Shown: positions 5,581-14,425 of the stretch, piece by piece | Position numbering within the stretch: position 1 is the first letter of the stretch | Layout of the letters: each line of letters begins with the position of its first letter | Virus record (IMG/VR): IMGVR_UViG_3300037247_001380 | Coordinates: 1-39,089 of that record | Length of the DNA: 39,089 nt | DNA from: a virus | Strand: one strand, 5' to 3' | The notes under the pieces: generated by a model | Seen by the model: the letters and a program-made list of their open reading frames with translations, nothing else | Databases searched by the model: none | Told to the model about the DNA's origin: nothing | Program-made: the position numbers and the translations under genes

Positions 5581-5939
5581 GCCTCGTCTTCCCCTGAGGG
5601 TGGGGCCTCCACGGCCCCGGTCAGCATCGGCAGCAGCAGCCCCTTCACGAGATTGCTGGCTTGGTCGGCGTCCACCAGGGTGTTAATCAGCGTCAGGTCA
5701 CTCTCTTCCAGCGTGACTTCAGAGCCCGCCCTGAAGATTTGCCGCCCCACTTCCATCGCGTGGATGGGATCTTGACTCAGCCCCCGCCCGATGATGTCGG
5801 TCAGCAGCTTCTTCGCCGTCACCACCGTCTGCTCCAGCGGCTGCCCGCAGGTGGGGCAGCGGTCGGTCGTCAGGGGCGACTTCACCGGGGCCCCGGTAAA
5901 GTCGCTCAGCACCGTGTCCAGGCCGGTCAGTACCTTCAT
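5577..5939 (-). CDS. Hypothetical protein with CxxC site, 120 aa
   Basis: The ATG at 5939 (MKVLTGLDTVLSD) is chosen because GAAAGGAAGGCCCAC lies directly before it. CPTCGQPLEQ at about 28-37 suggests one half of a zinc site or a redox pair. The rest is helical (VVTAKKLLTDIIGRGLSQDP, LINTLVDADQASNLVKGLLL). It lies between the tail fibre and the membrane proteins. No family is recognised. Confidence 0.6.
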   Translation of the reverse strand: MKVLTGLDTVLSDFTGAPVKSPLTTDRCPTCGQPLEQTVVTAKKLLTDIIGRGLSQDPIHAMEVGRQIFRAGSEVTLEESDLTLINTLVDADQASNLVKGLLLPMLTGAVEAPPSGEDEA

Positions 5940-5956
5940 CGTGGGCCTTCCTTTCG

Positions 5957-7183
5957 CTATACCGCCACCTGGACGCGGTCGCCCGCCACCAGGTTGGCAA
6001 AGTCCTTCCACTCGTAGCGCCGGATGTTGAGGGCACCGTTCTCGTTGAAGACGCCCAGCACCTGCGACCGCCCCAGGCTGGCGCCGGGGTTGGTGGGGTC
6101 GCCCGCCTCAACCCGCAGGTTGGTGCTGGTCAGCCCCAGCGCCTCCAGCAAGCGGGCCGTGGCCGAGCCGGTCTGATTAGCGATGCGAAGGCCGAAGGCG
6201 GTGGGGAAGTTGACGTGGCCCCAATCGGCGATGTCGAACGCCGCTACAGTACCAGAGCCAGCGCCGATGATGTACTGGAAAGGCGAGCGGCTGAGATGCA
6301 CGCCGCGCAGCGTACCTATCACGGTATTGGCGATGCGGGCCTCTACGAAAATGGGCGTCATAAAAGACAGCGTGCCGCCGCTGGTTTGGGGTACGAACTC
6401 CAGCCCGATTATGTTTGCTACGCCACTCGCTGCCGCAGTATTGATGGTGCCGCCGACGTGGACAATGGACACGCCCACCCCCCCACCCATGATAGGCGTA
6501 GCGTTGATGTTCAATATGCGAAGTGTACCTGCCACCACCCGCGTGGCCGAGAGGCTGAGGATAGCGGCGGGGTGGGGCGTCGGGTCGTCGCCGATGCCGA
6601 TGGTGTCGCCGATGCCGATGCGGTGGGCCCCCGCTGGGGTGGTGATGTAGCTGGGGTCTAGCGTGAAGCCCAGCCTGCCCGCGATGCCGACGTTCACCCC
6701 CGCCCCCGCGATGATGAACAGCCGGTCGGCCCCGGCGCTGTCCCTGATGGTCTGCGCCACGCCGAACTGGAGCCCCACCGTCATGGTCTGCCGCAGGGCC
6801 CAGGTGTTGGCCACCACCAGGGGGCCGTAGTCGGGGTGGAGCTGCCCCACCAGGGCGGGGTGACGGTGTACGTGGTCGTCCCGCAGCGCCAGGAGTCCCG
6901 ACCCAGCGGCGTTGGCCAGCCCGATGTCCACCGGCACCCCGATGTTGTGGAGTGAGGCACCGTGGGGGCTGTCGACGCTGTCCAGCACCACGGTGGTGGG
7001 GGTCTCTGTCACCGCCACCGTGGTGGCCGCCGCCGCCGCCACTTCCTCAATGACTTCGGTGATGGTGACCGTGGCGCCCGCGTCGGTGACTTCGACCACG
7101 TTCTTCGTCTCAGTGATGGCCACGGTCGTCCTGGCGTCGGGCGTGACGGTGTTGACAACCTGGGTGACGGTAACGGTGGTCAA
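5957..7183 (-). CDS. Tail fibre protein, 408 aa
   Basis: The ATG at 7183 overlaps the upstream stop by four bases. The N-terminal 65 residues are three imperfect repeats rich in Thr and Val (TTVAITETKNVVEV, ATVTITEVIEEV, TTVAVTETPTTVVL), probably beta strands of a stalk. GVPVDIGLANAAGSG then LRDDHVHRHP is a joint motif seen in many phage fibres. The rest is Gly/Ala/Ile/Thr-rich beta sequence, with a conserved-looking end FNENGALNIRRYEWKDF. Its last position in the tail module fits receptor binding. The receptor is unknown. Confidence 0.75.
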   Translation of the reverse strand: MTTVTVTQVVNTVTPDARTTVAITETKNVVEVTDAGATVTITEVIEEVAAAAATTVAVTETPTTVVLDSVDSPHGASLHNIGVPVDIGLANAAGSGLLALRDDHVHRHPALVGQLHPDYGPLVVANTWALRQTMTVGLQFGVAQTIRDSAGADRLFIIAGAGVNVGIAGRLGFTLDPSYITTPAGAHRIGIGDTIGIGDDPTPHPAAILSLSATRVVAGTLRILNINATPIMGGGVGVSIVHVGGTINTAAASGVANIIGLEFVPQTSGGTLSFMTPIFVEARIANTVIGTLRGVHLSRSPFQYIIGAGSGTVAAFDIADWGHVNFPTAFGLRIANQTGSATARLLEALGLTSTNLRVEAGDPTNPGASLGRSQVLGVFNENGALNIRRYEWKDFANLVAGDRVQVAV

Positions 7184-7539
7184 CGGGTGACCTCTGCGAA
7201 GACGTTGCCCTTGCCTTCCAGTAGGCGGGTGACTTCACCCCCCGCCGTCACCAGCTCCAAGTCCCACACGCCGTCCACCGGCTTCAGGGCGGCGGTGACG
7301 GCGCTCAGCACCAGCAGCTGGATGGTGCCCGCAGCGTCCCCCAGCACAATCTCGCCGGTGCCGCTCGTCATGTTGAGGATGACGGCGCCCCCCACCCGGT
7401 CACGGATTTGGGCCCTGGCGGTGTAGCCCGTGATGTCGATGGGCGACCCGCCTGAGTCCTTCCAGGTGAAGGTCTTGTCCAGCTTCGCCCCCTGGTACAC
7501 CTTCAGGTCGAACCGTCCCGGCTCTGAAGAGTCTGCCAT
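7180..7539 (-). CDS. Baseplate-type protein, BppU N-terminal-like, 119 aa
   Basis: The start at 7539 has GGGGGCAACG before the ATG. The order FDLKVYQGAKLDKTFTWKDS, IDITGYTARAQIRDRVGG, GEIVLGDAAGTIQLLVLSA, DGVWDLEL and a final EVTR matches the small beta-sandwich common to phage baseplate upper proteins, which joins fibres to the tail tip. The four-base overlap with the fibre gene supports a joint role. Confidence 0.7.
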   Translation of the reverse strand: MADSSEPGRFDLKVYQGAKLDKTFTWKDSGGSPIDITGYTARAQIRDRVGGAVILNMTSGTGEIVLGDAAGTIQLLVLSAVTAALKPVDGVWDLELVTAGGEVTRLLEGKGNVFAEVTR

Positions 7540-7565
7540 CGTTGCCCCCTAGTGTACTACGGCTA

Positions 7566-8066
7566 TCAACTGCGGCTCCAGAAGCCCAGCAGGTAGAAGG
7601 TGATGTCGGTGACGTTCTCGGCGTAGATTTCGATGATGCTGTCCGGGTCGGCGGTGACCAGCATCGGCAGGAAAACGTCGGCGGGCCCCATATCAATCCG
7701 GCGCTCCAGGGAAGAGCCCTTGGCCCGGACGCCCGCAAACCGCTTCTGGGTGGCGTGGCTGTTCTGCATGATGACCTGGCAGACGCTGCCAGATGGCACG
7801 AAGAACGGGCCCAACGCCAGGCTGAACTCTTCCCAGGCGGCGGCACCGACCGCGTTGAAGCTCTCAAACCGTTCCACGAAGGTGGGGATGTGCTGATGGT
7901 CAGGTGTCGCATAGCTGTCCAGGTGCCGCTCGCTGGCGTGCTGCGCGACGGTAGTGGCCAGGGACGGGTTCGCCGCCTGGCTCTGGTCGCGGACGCTCTT
8001 CTGCGGCAACCGCTCCCGCCGCCGCTCCTGGGGCCGTTCCGGGTCAAGTCGTGGGGGGGTTGGCAT
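7566..8066 (-). CDS. Putative tail-tip protein, 166 aa
   Basis: The ATG at 8066 has GGGAAGAGA upstream. The N-terminus is basic and Pro-rich (PERPQERRRERLPQKS), then comes a beta-rich region (FSLALGPFFVPSGSVCQVIM, RIDMGPADVFLPMLVTADP, IIEIYAENVTDITFYLLGFW). It sits between the lectin-like fibre and the baseplate-type gene, so a virion role is likely. I do not recognise the family. Confidence 0.65.
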   Translation of the reverse strand: MPTPPRLDPERPQERRRERLPQKSVRDQSQAANPSLATTVAQHASERHLDSYATPDHQHIPTFVERFESFNAVGAAAWEEFSLALGPFFVPSGSVCQVIMQNSHATQKRFAGVRAKGSSLERRIDMGPADVFLPMLVTADPDSIIEIYAENVTDITFYLLGFWSRS

Positions 8067-8068
8067 TT

Positions 8069-8914
8069 TTATCTCTTCCCCACAAAGTCCATGAACTCCA
8101 AGTCCAGCCGCGTATCTACCGCCGCCGCCGCCCTTATGTTGTAGAAAAGAATGAGGCGCACCGTAGGTATGTTGTCTACGTGGGTGGCCTTTAGTACGTT
8201 GTCGACGTAGAACTTAACGGACGTAAGGGATTGCACCTCAAAGCGAAAGACGTGGGGGTTGGTGTCCGAGATGAGGGTGTCCGTCGCCGTTGTCGCGCCA
8301 GCTTTCGTCGTTATCGCCCGCCAAGTGTTCGTCGGCTCGAAGAAGTGGAAGCCGATTTCGTTGAGGCCGCCGGATTCGATTAGACTGAGCGAAGCATCCA
8401 GATCAGCTACCGCATCAATGGTGGCCCCGACTTCAAAGATGGCGGGCGGCTGTGTGGCCAGCCAATGCGGGACAGTTATGGGGCGGGGCATCAATCGCGC
8501 TAGGCTGCCGTTGGTGGCGCCGGTGCGTAGACGTATCTTGTTGGTGACCAAGAATATAGAGGCGCTACCCGTAAGGGTTTCGTCCCAGCGGCCACCAGTA
8601 TCCAGAAGGAAATCGTCACGCAGCCGCTCACTTATCTGTGGGACATGGCTCAGGATGAGCCAATTGGTGCCGTCGTCTACGAACAGGACACCCAGATCGG
8701 TCGCGTAATACAGACGGCCCGCGTTACCGGCGGCGGGGCGGGCCGCCAGGGTGCCGGTGGCGTGGGCGTGCTTCTGCTGGGTGCTGCTGTCGCCGGTCAG
8801 GGTCTTCAGCAGCACGTTCAGGTTGTCCCGCAGCTGTTGATTGAACTCGGTCGCGCCGGGGATTTCGTCGGTGACCCAATCCCTGAGCGCTGTCCAAAGG
8901 TCGCTAACGGCCAT
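8069..8914 (-). CDS. Tail fibre or tip protein with lectin-like domain, 281 aa
   Basis: Residues 1-85 carry the phage fibre pattern LWTALRDWVTDE, QLRDNLNVLLKTLTG, HAHATGTLAARPAAGNAGRLYY and DDGTNWLIL, known from prophage tail proteins. Residues about 95-281 form a jelly-roll-like domain (TNTWRAITTKAGATTATDT, FRFEVQSLTSVKFYVDNVLK, RLDLEFMDF) resembling concanavalin A-like sugar-binding folds. It may bind surface glycans. The start has AGGGGGACATC before the ATG. Confidence 0.75.
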   Translation of the reverse strand: MAVSDLWTALRDWVTDEIPGATEFNQQLRDNLNVLLKTLTGDSSTQQKHAHATGTLAARPAAGNAGRLYYATDLGVLFVDDGTNWLILSHVPQISERLRDDFLLDTGGRWDETLTGSASIFLVTNKIRLRTGATNGSLARLMPRPITVPHWLATQPPAIFEVGATIDAVADLDASLSLIESGGLNEIGFHFFEPTNTWRAITTKAGATTATDTLISDTNPHVFRFEVQSLTSVKFYVDNVLKATHVDNIPTVRLILFYNIRAAAAVDTRLDLEFMDFVGKR

Positions 8915-8923
8915 GATGTCCCC

Positions 8924-10936
8924 CTATGGTGCCAGGCGGGTCTCCGAGCCCAGCTTGCTGGTGCCCAATGTCCAGTAGTCGTTGTCCACTTCCGAGCACT
9001 TCCACACCGCCGTCATGTTGCCGCCGCCGAAGCGCCGCGTGATGGAGTCGATATAGAAGTCACGGGCGTCGTAGCCGGTGGAGAACGCCTGCTGCTTCTG
9101 CGTGACGGTGATGCGGTCGCCCACGTTGCGTTCGATGATGGGCAGTATCTCCGTCAGGACGTCGTCGGCCACCGGCCAGGGGGCCGCCACTTCCACTCCC
9201 AGCCGCTGCCGCTGCTTGTCACCGAAGAAGTTGGCCAGGTACTGACCCCAGGGCTGCATCGACGCCGCGTTGCTGTTCAGCCGGAACAGCAGCCGCAGGT
9301 CGGCGGCCAGGTCGGGTGGCGTCACCGGGACGACCCGGATGGGCGACACGTCAGACTCCCGCCGTACCGGCTTGCCCCTGATTTCCAGCTGCTCCAGCAG
9401 TAGGTTATCGCCGCTGGTGTCGGTGAACTTCGCCACCCCGGCGCCGCCGAAGTCCTCGAAGTCCAGCGTCACGTCGCCGCTGCGGTCGGCTCCGCTGCCG
9501 TCGCTGATGATGTAGTCCTGATTCGCCACCGGCGTCTGGGCATCCCGCACGACGGTGCCGAAGTATTCGGCCTCTATCGTGAGCGTCCCGTTAGGCGGTA
9601 TCTGGCGCGGCATGGAGCCGAACAGGATGAACACCGGCTCCAGCTCGGTGGTGAACTCCCAGCGGGGGTACTCTATGATGACCTCACTGAGCCGGTCGGC
9701 GGTGGTCTTCAGCGGCGTCAGCCTGCCCCGTTCCGTCAGGGTCAGCTGGCTCACCCGGCTGGGGCTGTCCTTCTGCCAGCGGTGCTTCTTCGAGTGGAAG
9801 GTGGCCAGCCCTTTCTCAAAGAAGAACAGCCCACCCTGCTCTTCACGGGCCAGCTCCTGAAGGTATGACAGAGCCCGCCCGCTGTCGAACGCCACCTGCT
9901 CCAGCCGCGTGTCGCCCAGGTCGATGGCGTCCACGACATCGGCATCGCTGCCCCGCTCCATCGCCCTGCCCAGCGTGGCACAGTGGACGGCCCCGGTGCG
10001 GAAAGCGTAGGCGCTGACCGCGTTGTGGGCCACGGCCTGGACGTAGAAATCGGTGGCCGCCCCATCGAAGGTCTGAATGTGGCCGATGGGTTGGGGCTCG
10101 GTGGAGATGGTCACCGGCGGGCCGTAGCCGACCGACGGAAGAGTGACTGAATCGGTCAGCCCCACCTTGACTTGGTTCCCAGCCGCCGCCGCCACGGGGT
10201 CTTCCGTCCACACGTAGGTCACCACCAGCACCCTCACGCCCTGGAACTCCGAGTCAGCGGCGTGCGGGATGGCGTACCGCCAGCCGTCCCCGACAGCCCC
10301 CGACAACGCCACGTCCATCACCGCCGGGTCGTGGAGCAGCCTGCCGGTGGTGACCCTCACGGGGGCCCCGGCGGCACCCAGGGCGCTGTAGCCGCTGACG
10401 TTGTCCCTGAAACGGGGGTTGTCGATATGCTCACCCTTCGTCGCCAGGTCAAGCAGGCGGTGGATGACCAGGCCGGTGCGGACATCCCGCATCAGGGGCA
10501 GCCGCACGTCGGCCCGCTCCAGGCGGGCGGCGAAATCGCGGGCCGTGATGACGACCGTTTTCTGGTCGGCATGGGGGGCGGGCACGACCGTTTCGATGAC
10601 GCCCTGGAAGATGATGTCGAACAGGAAGCCGTCGTGCTTCGTCCGCAGCCGGATGTTGCGCCCCGGCTGCACCTTGTTCTCCAGGCGGGCCCCATCCCAA
10701 TAGGGTGAGCTGGCGTTGTCCGGGGAGAAGTCGCCCTGCTCGTTGTCCAGCAGCAGCGTCAGCTTGCTGATGGCGGCAACCGGGAGCTGCCCCTTCTGGC
10801 CCTGGTCGCTGATGTGGATGGCGCCGGGGTGACCCTTCTGCTTCGGTCGGTAGACCCGCCCGCTGATGTCGGTGGCGAAGGTGCCGCTGTTATCCAGGTC
10901 TAGGTGTATCTCCAGGTTGAACGTCTTCAGCGCCAT
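8924..10936 (-). CDS. Tail hub / tip protein, 670 aa
   Basis: It follows the tape measure gene directly (shared base at 10936), the usual place for distal tail and baseplate hub proteins. The first 130 residues (LEIHLDLDNSGTFATDISGR, GQLPVAAISKLTLLLDNEQG, WDGARLENKVQPGRNIRLRT, FQGVIETVVPAP) resemble a tail-tube-like beta domain. A long middle region of mixed beta sheets and a C-terminal part with ITVTQKQQAFSTGYDARDFY and ITRRFGGGNMTAVWKC resemble hub proteins. Some tail hubs also carry enzymes, but none is recognised here. Confidence 0.75.
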   Translation of the reverse strand: MALKTFNLEIHLDLDNSGTFATDISGRVYRPKQKGHPGAIHISDQGQKGQLPVAAISKLTLLLDNEQGDFSPDNASSPYWDGARLENKVQPGRNIRLRTKHDGFLFDIIFQGVIETVVPAPHADQKTVVITARDFAARLERADVRLPLMRDVRTGLVIHRLLDLATKGEHIDNPRFRDNVSGYSALGAAGAPVRVTTGRLLHDPAVMDVALSGAVGDGWRYAIPHAADSEFQGVRVLVVTYVWTEDPVAAAAGNQVKVGLTDSVTLPSVGYGPPVTISTEPQPIGHIQTFDGAATDFYVQAVAHNAVSAYAFRTGAVHCATLGRAMERGSDADVVDAIDLGDTRLEQVAFDSGRALSYLQELAREEQGGLFFFEKGLATFHSKKHRWQKDSPSRVSQLTLTERGRLTPLKTTADRLSEVIIEYPRWEFTTELEPVFILFGSMPRQIPPNGTLTIEAEYFGTVVRDAQTPVANQDYIISDGSGADRSGDVTLDFEDFGGAGVAKFTDTSGDNLLLEQLEIRGKPVRRESDVSPIRVVPVTPPDLAADLRLLFRLNSNAASMQPWGQYLANFFGDKQRQRLGVEVAAPWPVADDVLTEILPIIERNVGDRITVTQKQQAFSTGYDARDFYIDSITRRFGGGNMTAVWKCSEVDNDYWTLGTSKLGSETRLAP

Positions 10937-13590
10937 CAGAGCGCCACCTGGTCGCGCACCACCTGGGCGATGAAGTCAGCCGCCACCGTCAGGTCATCCG
11001 GGCTGGCGGTGTTGATGAAGCTGGGGAACGCCCCCTCGAAGGCACCGGCGGCGAAGATGACCGTGGCTCCACCGCCGCCACCATCACCGCCACCGCCACC
11101 GCCGGGCGTGATGTCCACCCGCTCTGGGCGGCCCCCTTCACCCACAAGCATCAGCGTGGGACGGTCGACGACGCCGTGGAAGCCGTGCTGGCCCTTCAGG
11201 ATGGACAGCGTGATGGGGTCGGGCCCTATGGTGGACAGCGAGATGGTGACGTGCTTGGAAGTGGGGATGCTGTTGATAGCGGTCTTGACCCTGCCCGTGT
11301 CTGCCTCTACACCGGCCACGTCCATCTTGAACTCGGTGCGCCAGGACAGCGGCACGTTTTCGATGTTGTTGATGACCGCTTCCGTCAGGGCCCGAAGGTA
11401 GCCCGGCCCCTGCTGGCTGATGATGCGGCTGGCCTGGCCCACCCAATCCGACGCCAGGCCGGGGGCGATGTCCTGAAAGCCCTCCAGCGTGGCCTGGGGG
11501 TTGTCCTTGAAGAACTCCGCTATCTGGGCGGTGTAGATGGGGCCCGCTTCCGCTATCTTGGCCACGATGACGTCGGCCATCTGGACGTTCCCGGCCTCTA
11601 GCTCGCCGAAGATGGTCTGTATGTTGTCGTTGAAGCCAGCGAAGGCGGCGGCGAACTCTGCCGCCTCATCCCGCCATTCTTGGAAGGTCTGCCCCGGCTT
11701 CGGCAGCAGCACGTCCAGGGCGTCACCGATGGCTTCCAGGCCGCTGGTTATCCCCTCTGACGTCTCTTCCATCAGGGCCTGCATCGGCGTCAGCTCGCGC
11801 TCAGTGACCAGCCCCAGCTCTTCCATCTCCTTTTGCACCACGTTGAAGGCGAAGGCGGTGGACATCAGGAAGTCAGGCACGTCGGAACCGATGATTTTCT
11901 CATCTATCGCTTCGCCCAGCGCTATCGCCTCTTCCCTGGTCAGGCCCAGGTCTTCGATAAGCGATACCAGCTGCCGCCGCCACTCCCCGGTCGTATCGAC
12001 TAAGGGGGCGAACTGGCTGGCGACTTCGTTCAGCTCTCTGGACAGTATCGAAAAGAAGATGGTCTGCTTCTCAAGGTCTGAGAAATCCATCTCCGATACT
12101 CTCGCCTGAACCAGAGCCATGTGGGCAGTCGTCTCATCCCCCCAGGTGATGGCGGCCTGGGTCGCTTCGCTCAGCTGCGCTATCGCCTCATCCGCTTCAC
12201 GCTGCCGCCGGGGGCCCGGCAGGTCGCGCAGCAGCGGCACCAGCCCTTCCAGCCGCGCCACTTCCCTGAAGACATCCTCTACGAAGCCGACAATCTGACT
12301 GCGGCCCGTTTCGGTGACGGCCAGGAAGCCCAGGAAGGCCGCCGGGAGCCCCAGCATACTGAGCCGGAATAGACGGCTGGCCCGCCACAGCGCCAGGAAC
12401 TGCCCCACCCCCTGGGTGAGCGTCGGCAGGAGTATCAGGAAGGCGCCCCCGGCCAGCGCGGTGACGCTGCCCACCAGCGCCAGCTCAGACCCCACCTTGC
12501 GAATCGGGTCAGGCAGGGACTGGAAGGCGGCGATGAAGCTGGTCACCAGCGTGATGGCGTCCTTCATCATCGGCAGCACGTCTTCCCCGATGCTGATGAC
12601 CAGGACATCGAAGGCGGCCTTCATCTCGTTGAACTGCTGCTGGGCCGTTTCCTTCGTCGTGATGAAGCCTTCGTCGACCAGCCCCAGGGCGTTGTTGATG
12701 TTGTCGCCGATTTGGGCGAACTCTTCCCCCTGGGCGGCGGCGGTGCCCAGCACGCCCGACAGGGCGCGGACGTTCGGGATGACCTTGCTCAACGACTCCA
12801 CGTTGCCGTCGAAGCGCTGGATGAGCCCGATAAGGGCCTGGTCTAGCCCCCGTTCCTGAATGTCGCCCCGCAGCTGCTCGAACGTCAGCCCCACTTCCCC
12901 CAGGGCTTCCCTGGCCTCATCCGTGGGCTTAATCATCAGCGCCAGGGTGCCCCGCAGAGATGTGACGGCCTCTTCGGCGCTGACCCCCAGGCGGGTAAAG
13001 GTGGCGATGAACGCCCCGACGTCGGCGAAGCTGACCCCCACCTGGGCCGCGATACCGATGACGCGGCCCAGGCTGCCCGCCAGCTCCGATGCTTCCAGGT
13101 TGCCTTCCCTGACGGTAGCGGCCAGGATGTCGGTCGCCAGCGCGGCGTCCAGGTTCTCTACGCCGTAAGCCTGGACGGCAGCTGTGACCGCCCTGGCGAT
13201 GTCCTTAGTGTCGCCCAGCCCGATGGCGCTGGCCTTCGCCGCCTGCTCCAGCAGCCCCAGCGCTTCACTCCCCCGGACACCGGCGGACGTGACGACGAAC
13301 AGCGCCTCGGCCAGCTCCTGGGGGCCACGGCCCGTCTTGCGGGCCAGGTTCTTGATGTCGTCGGCCCATTCGTCGACCTGCTCGCGGTTGACACCCACCA
13401 GGGTGACAACCTTCGTCATCTCGGCCTCGAAGCCCGCCGCCCCCCTGGCGGCCAGGCCGAAGGCGGCTGTCCCGGCGGCACCCACGACGGCCATCTGGGT
13501 GCCGACCGCCTTCATCTGCCGGTTGACGTCGCCCAGCTTGCCAGTGGCTTCGTCGCGCAGGCGAAGGACTACGTCCAGTTCCTGGGCCAT
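10936..13590 (-). CDS. Tape measure protein, 884 aa
   Basis: It sets tail length and is threaded inside the tail tube. The N-terminus (LDVVLRLRDEATGKLGDVNR) and the region 60-330 (FEAEMTKVVTLVGVNREQVD, LYVVTSAG-like LFVVTSAGVRGSEALGLLEQ, AAVQAYGVENLDAALATDIL) are the PhageMin_Tail core. A hydrophobic segment near 365-430 (ALVGSVTALAGGAFLILLPT) may cross the host membrane. Gly-rich GGGGGGDGGGGG lies near the C-terminus. It is the longest tail gene and lies right after the G/GT pair, as in lambda-like tails. Confidence 0.9.
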   Translation of the reverse strand: MAQELDVVLRLRDEATGKLGDVNRQMKAVGTQMAVVGAAGTAAFGLAARGAAGFEAEMTKVVTLVGVNREQVDEWADDIKNLARKTGRGPQELAEALFVVTSAGVRGSEALGLLEQAAKASAIGLGDTKDIARAVTAAVQAYGVENLDAALATDILAATVREGNLEASELAGSLGRVIGIAAQVGVSFADVGAFIATFTRLGVSAEEAVTSLRGTLALMIKPTDEAREALGEVGLTFEQLRGDIQERGLDQALIGLIQRFDGNVESLSKVIPNVRALSGVLGTAAAQGEEFAQIGDNINNALGLVDEGFITTKETAQQQFNEMKAAFDVLVISIGEDVLPMMKDAITLVTSFIAAFQSLPDPIRKVGSELALVGSVTALAGGAFLILLPTLTQGVGQFLALWRASRLFRLSMLGLPAAFLGFLAVTETGRSQIVGFVEDVFREVARLEGLVPLLRDLPGPRRQREADEAIAQLSEATQAAITWGDETTAHMALVQARVSEMDFSDLEKQTIFFSILSRELNEVASQFAPLVDTTGEWRRQLVSLIEDLGLTREEAIALGEAIDEKIIGSDVPDFLMSTAFAFNVVQKEMEELGLVTERELTPMQALMEETSEGITSGLEAIGDALDVLLPKPGQTFQEWRDEAAEFAAAFAGFNDNIQTIFGELEAGNVQMADVIVAKIAEAGPIYTAQIAEFFKDNPQATLEGFQDIAPGLASDWVGQASRIISQQGPGYLRALTEAVINNIENVPLSWRTEFKMDVAGVEADTGRVKTAINSIPTSKHVTISLSTIGPDPITLSILKGQHGFHGVVDRPTLMLVGEGGRPERVDITPGGGGGGDGGGGGATVIFAAGAFEGAFPSFINTASPDDLTVAADFIAQVVRDQVAL

Positions 13591-13666
13591 CAGGTATTCT
13601 CCCCCGCCTGGGGGGCCAAACCGTGGCCTACGGGGCTCTCAGTGAGCCTGAGCGTACTGTGGAGCG

Positions 13667-14370
13667 TCACCGGCGATCGCGCCCCTTGAGCACGGCAGCG
13701 TCCTGCTGGGCCTTCACGTCGGACAGGTCGCGCCTGTACTTTTCCACTTCCCTCTGCACCGTCCTGAGAAACAGCTGCTGCTCCAGCACCAGCGCTGGCC
13801 AGGCGGCCAGCTCCCCCAGCGTCCGGGGCCAGATGTCCAGCTGGAAAGCGTCTACTGCAAGCGGCTCTAGTCTTCCGAGCGCTCCCCTTCTGTCCCTGCC
13901 GCTACGGAAGACGGCGGCGATGTCGTCTCTAAAGGGGCGGTGTCCACCCCTTTGTTCTGCACGTTGATGCTGTCGTACAGCTCGGCCACCACGTCTTCCC
14001 GCAGCATCTCGATATGCTCCGCGTCGACCGGCACCGGCTGGCCCGCCTGGGGGTGGCCCTCAGGGAAGACCAGCGACCAGCTGATGATGACCCGCTCCAG
14101 AATGGCCAGCTGGGCGGCGTCGGGGTCGAACTCGGTGACGATGCGGGGCTGCTCCACCTTCGCCTCTTCGCCCGCCTGCTGGTCAGGCTGCGGGCCGTTG
14201 CGCTTGTCAGCTTCCTTCAGGTCTGCCAGGATGCGGGTCTTCACCGCCTTGCTGCGGGCGTAGGAACGGTCACCCCGGCTGATGTAGCGCTTGTGCCGGA
14301 TGGTGATGTCCACCCCGTCACGGGTGATGACCAGCTCCACCTGGTCTTCCTCAAACGACATGAAGGACAT
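13667..14370 (-). CDS. Tail assembly chaperone GT (frameshift product), 234 aa
   Basis: Ribosomes that slip back one base at 13936-13930 read 147 codons of the G frame and then 87 residues beginning RDDIAAVFRSGRDRRG and ending at TGA 13669-13667. The extension (DAFQLDIWPRTLGELAAWPA, LVLEQQLFLRTVQREVEKYR) is protein-like, has no start codon of its own near its beginning, and lies between G and the tape measure gene. This is the usual arrangement of the G/GT chaperones that load tape measure protein during tail assembly. Confidence 0.8.
13867..14370 (-). CDS. Tail assembly chaperone G, 167 aa
   Basis: The ATG at 14370 follows GGAAAGGAAGGGCCCACT. The N-terminal domain (FEEDQVELVITRDGVDITIR) is beta-rich, followed by helices (YARSKAVKTRILADLKEADK, DAAQLAILERVIISWSLVFP) and an acidic, Pro/Ser/Thr-rich tail ending EGERSED. 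Position between tail tube and tape measure, length and the slippery site near the end identify it as the shorter of the two tail chaperones. Confidence 0.8.
   Translation of the reverse strand: MSFMSFEEDQVELVITRDGVDITIRHKRYISRGDRSYARSKAVKTRILADLKEADKRNGPQPDQQAGEEAKVEQPRIVTEFDPDAAQLAILERVIISWSLVFPEGHPQAGQPVPVDAEHIEMLREDVVAELYDSINVQNKGVDTAPLETTSPPSSVAAGTEGERSED
13930..13936 (-). promoter_or_regulatory. -1 ribosomal frameshift site CCCTTTA
   Basis: In the zero frame of gene G the codons read GCC CCT TTA, giving C CCT TTA, which fits the X XXY YYZ rule exactly (X=C, Y=T, Z=A). Both tRNAs can re-pair after slipping by one base. The new frame stays open for 87 codons to a stop just before the tape measure gene. 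Confidence 0.8.
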
Positions 14371-14425
14371 AGTGGGCCCTTCCTTTCCAGCCGCCCATCA
14401 GGACGGCTCTACAGAACCGTTTAGC

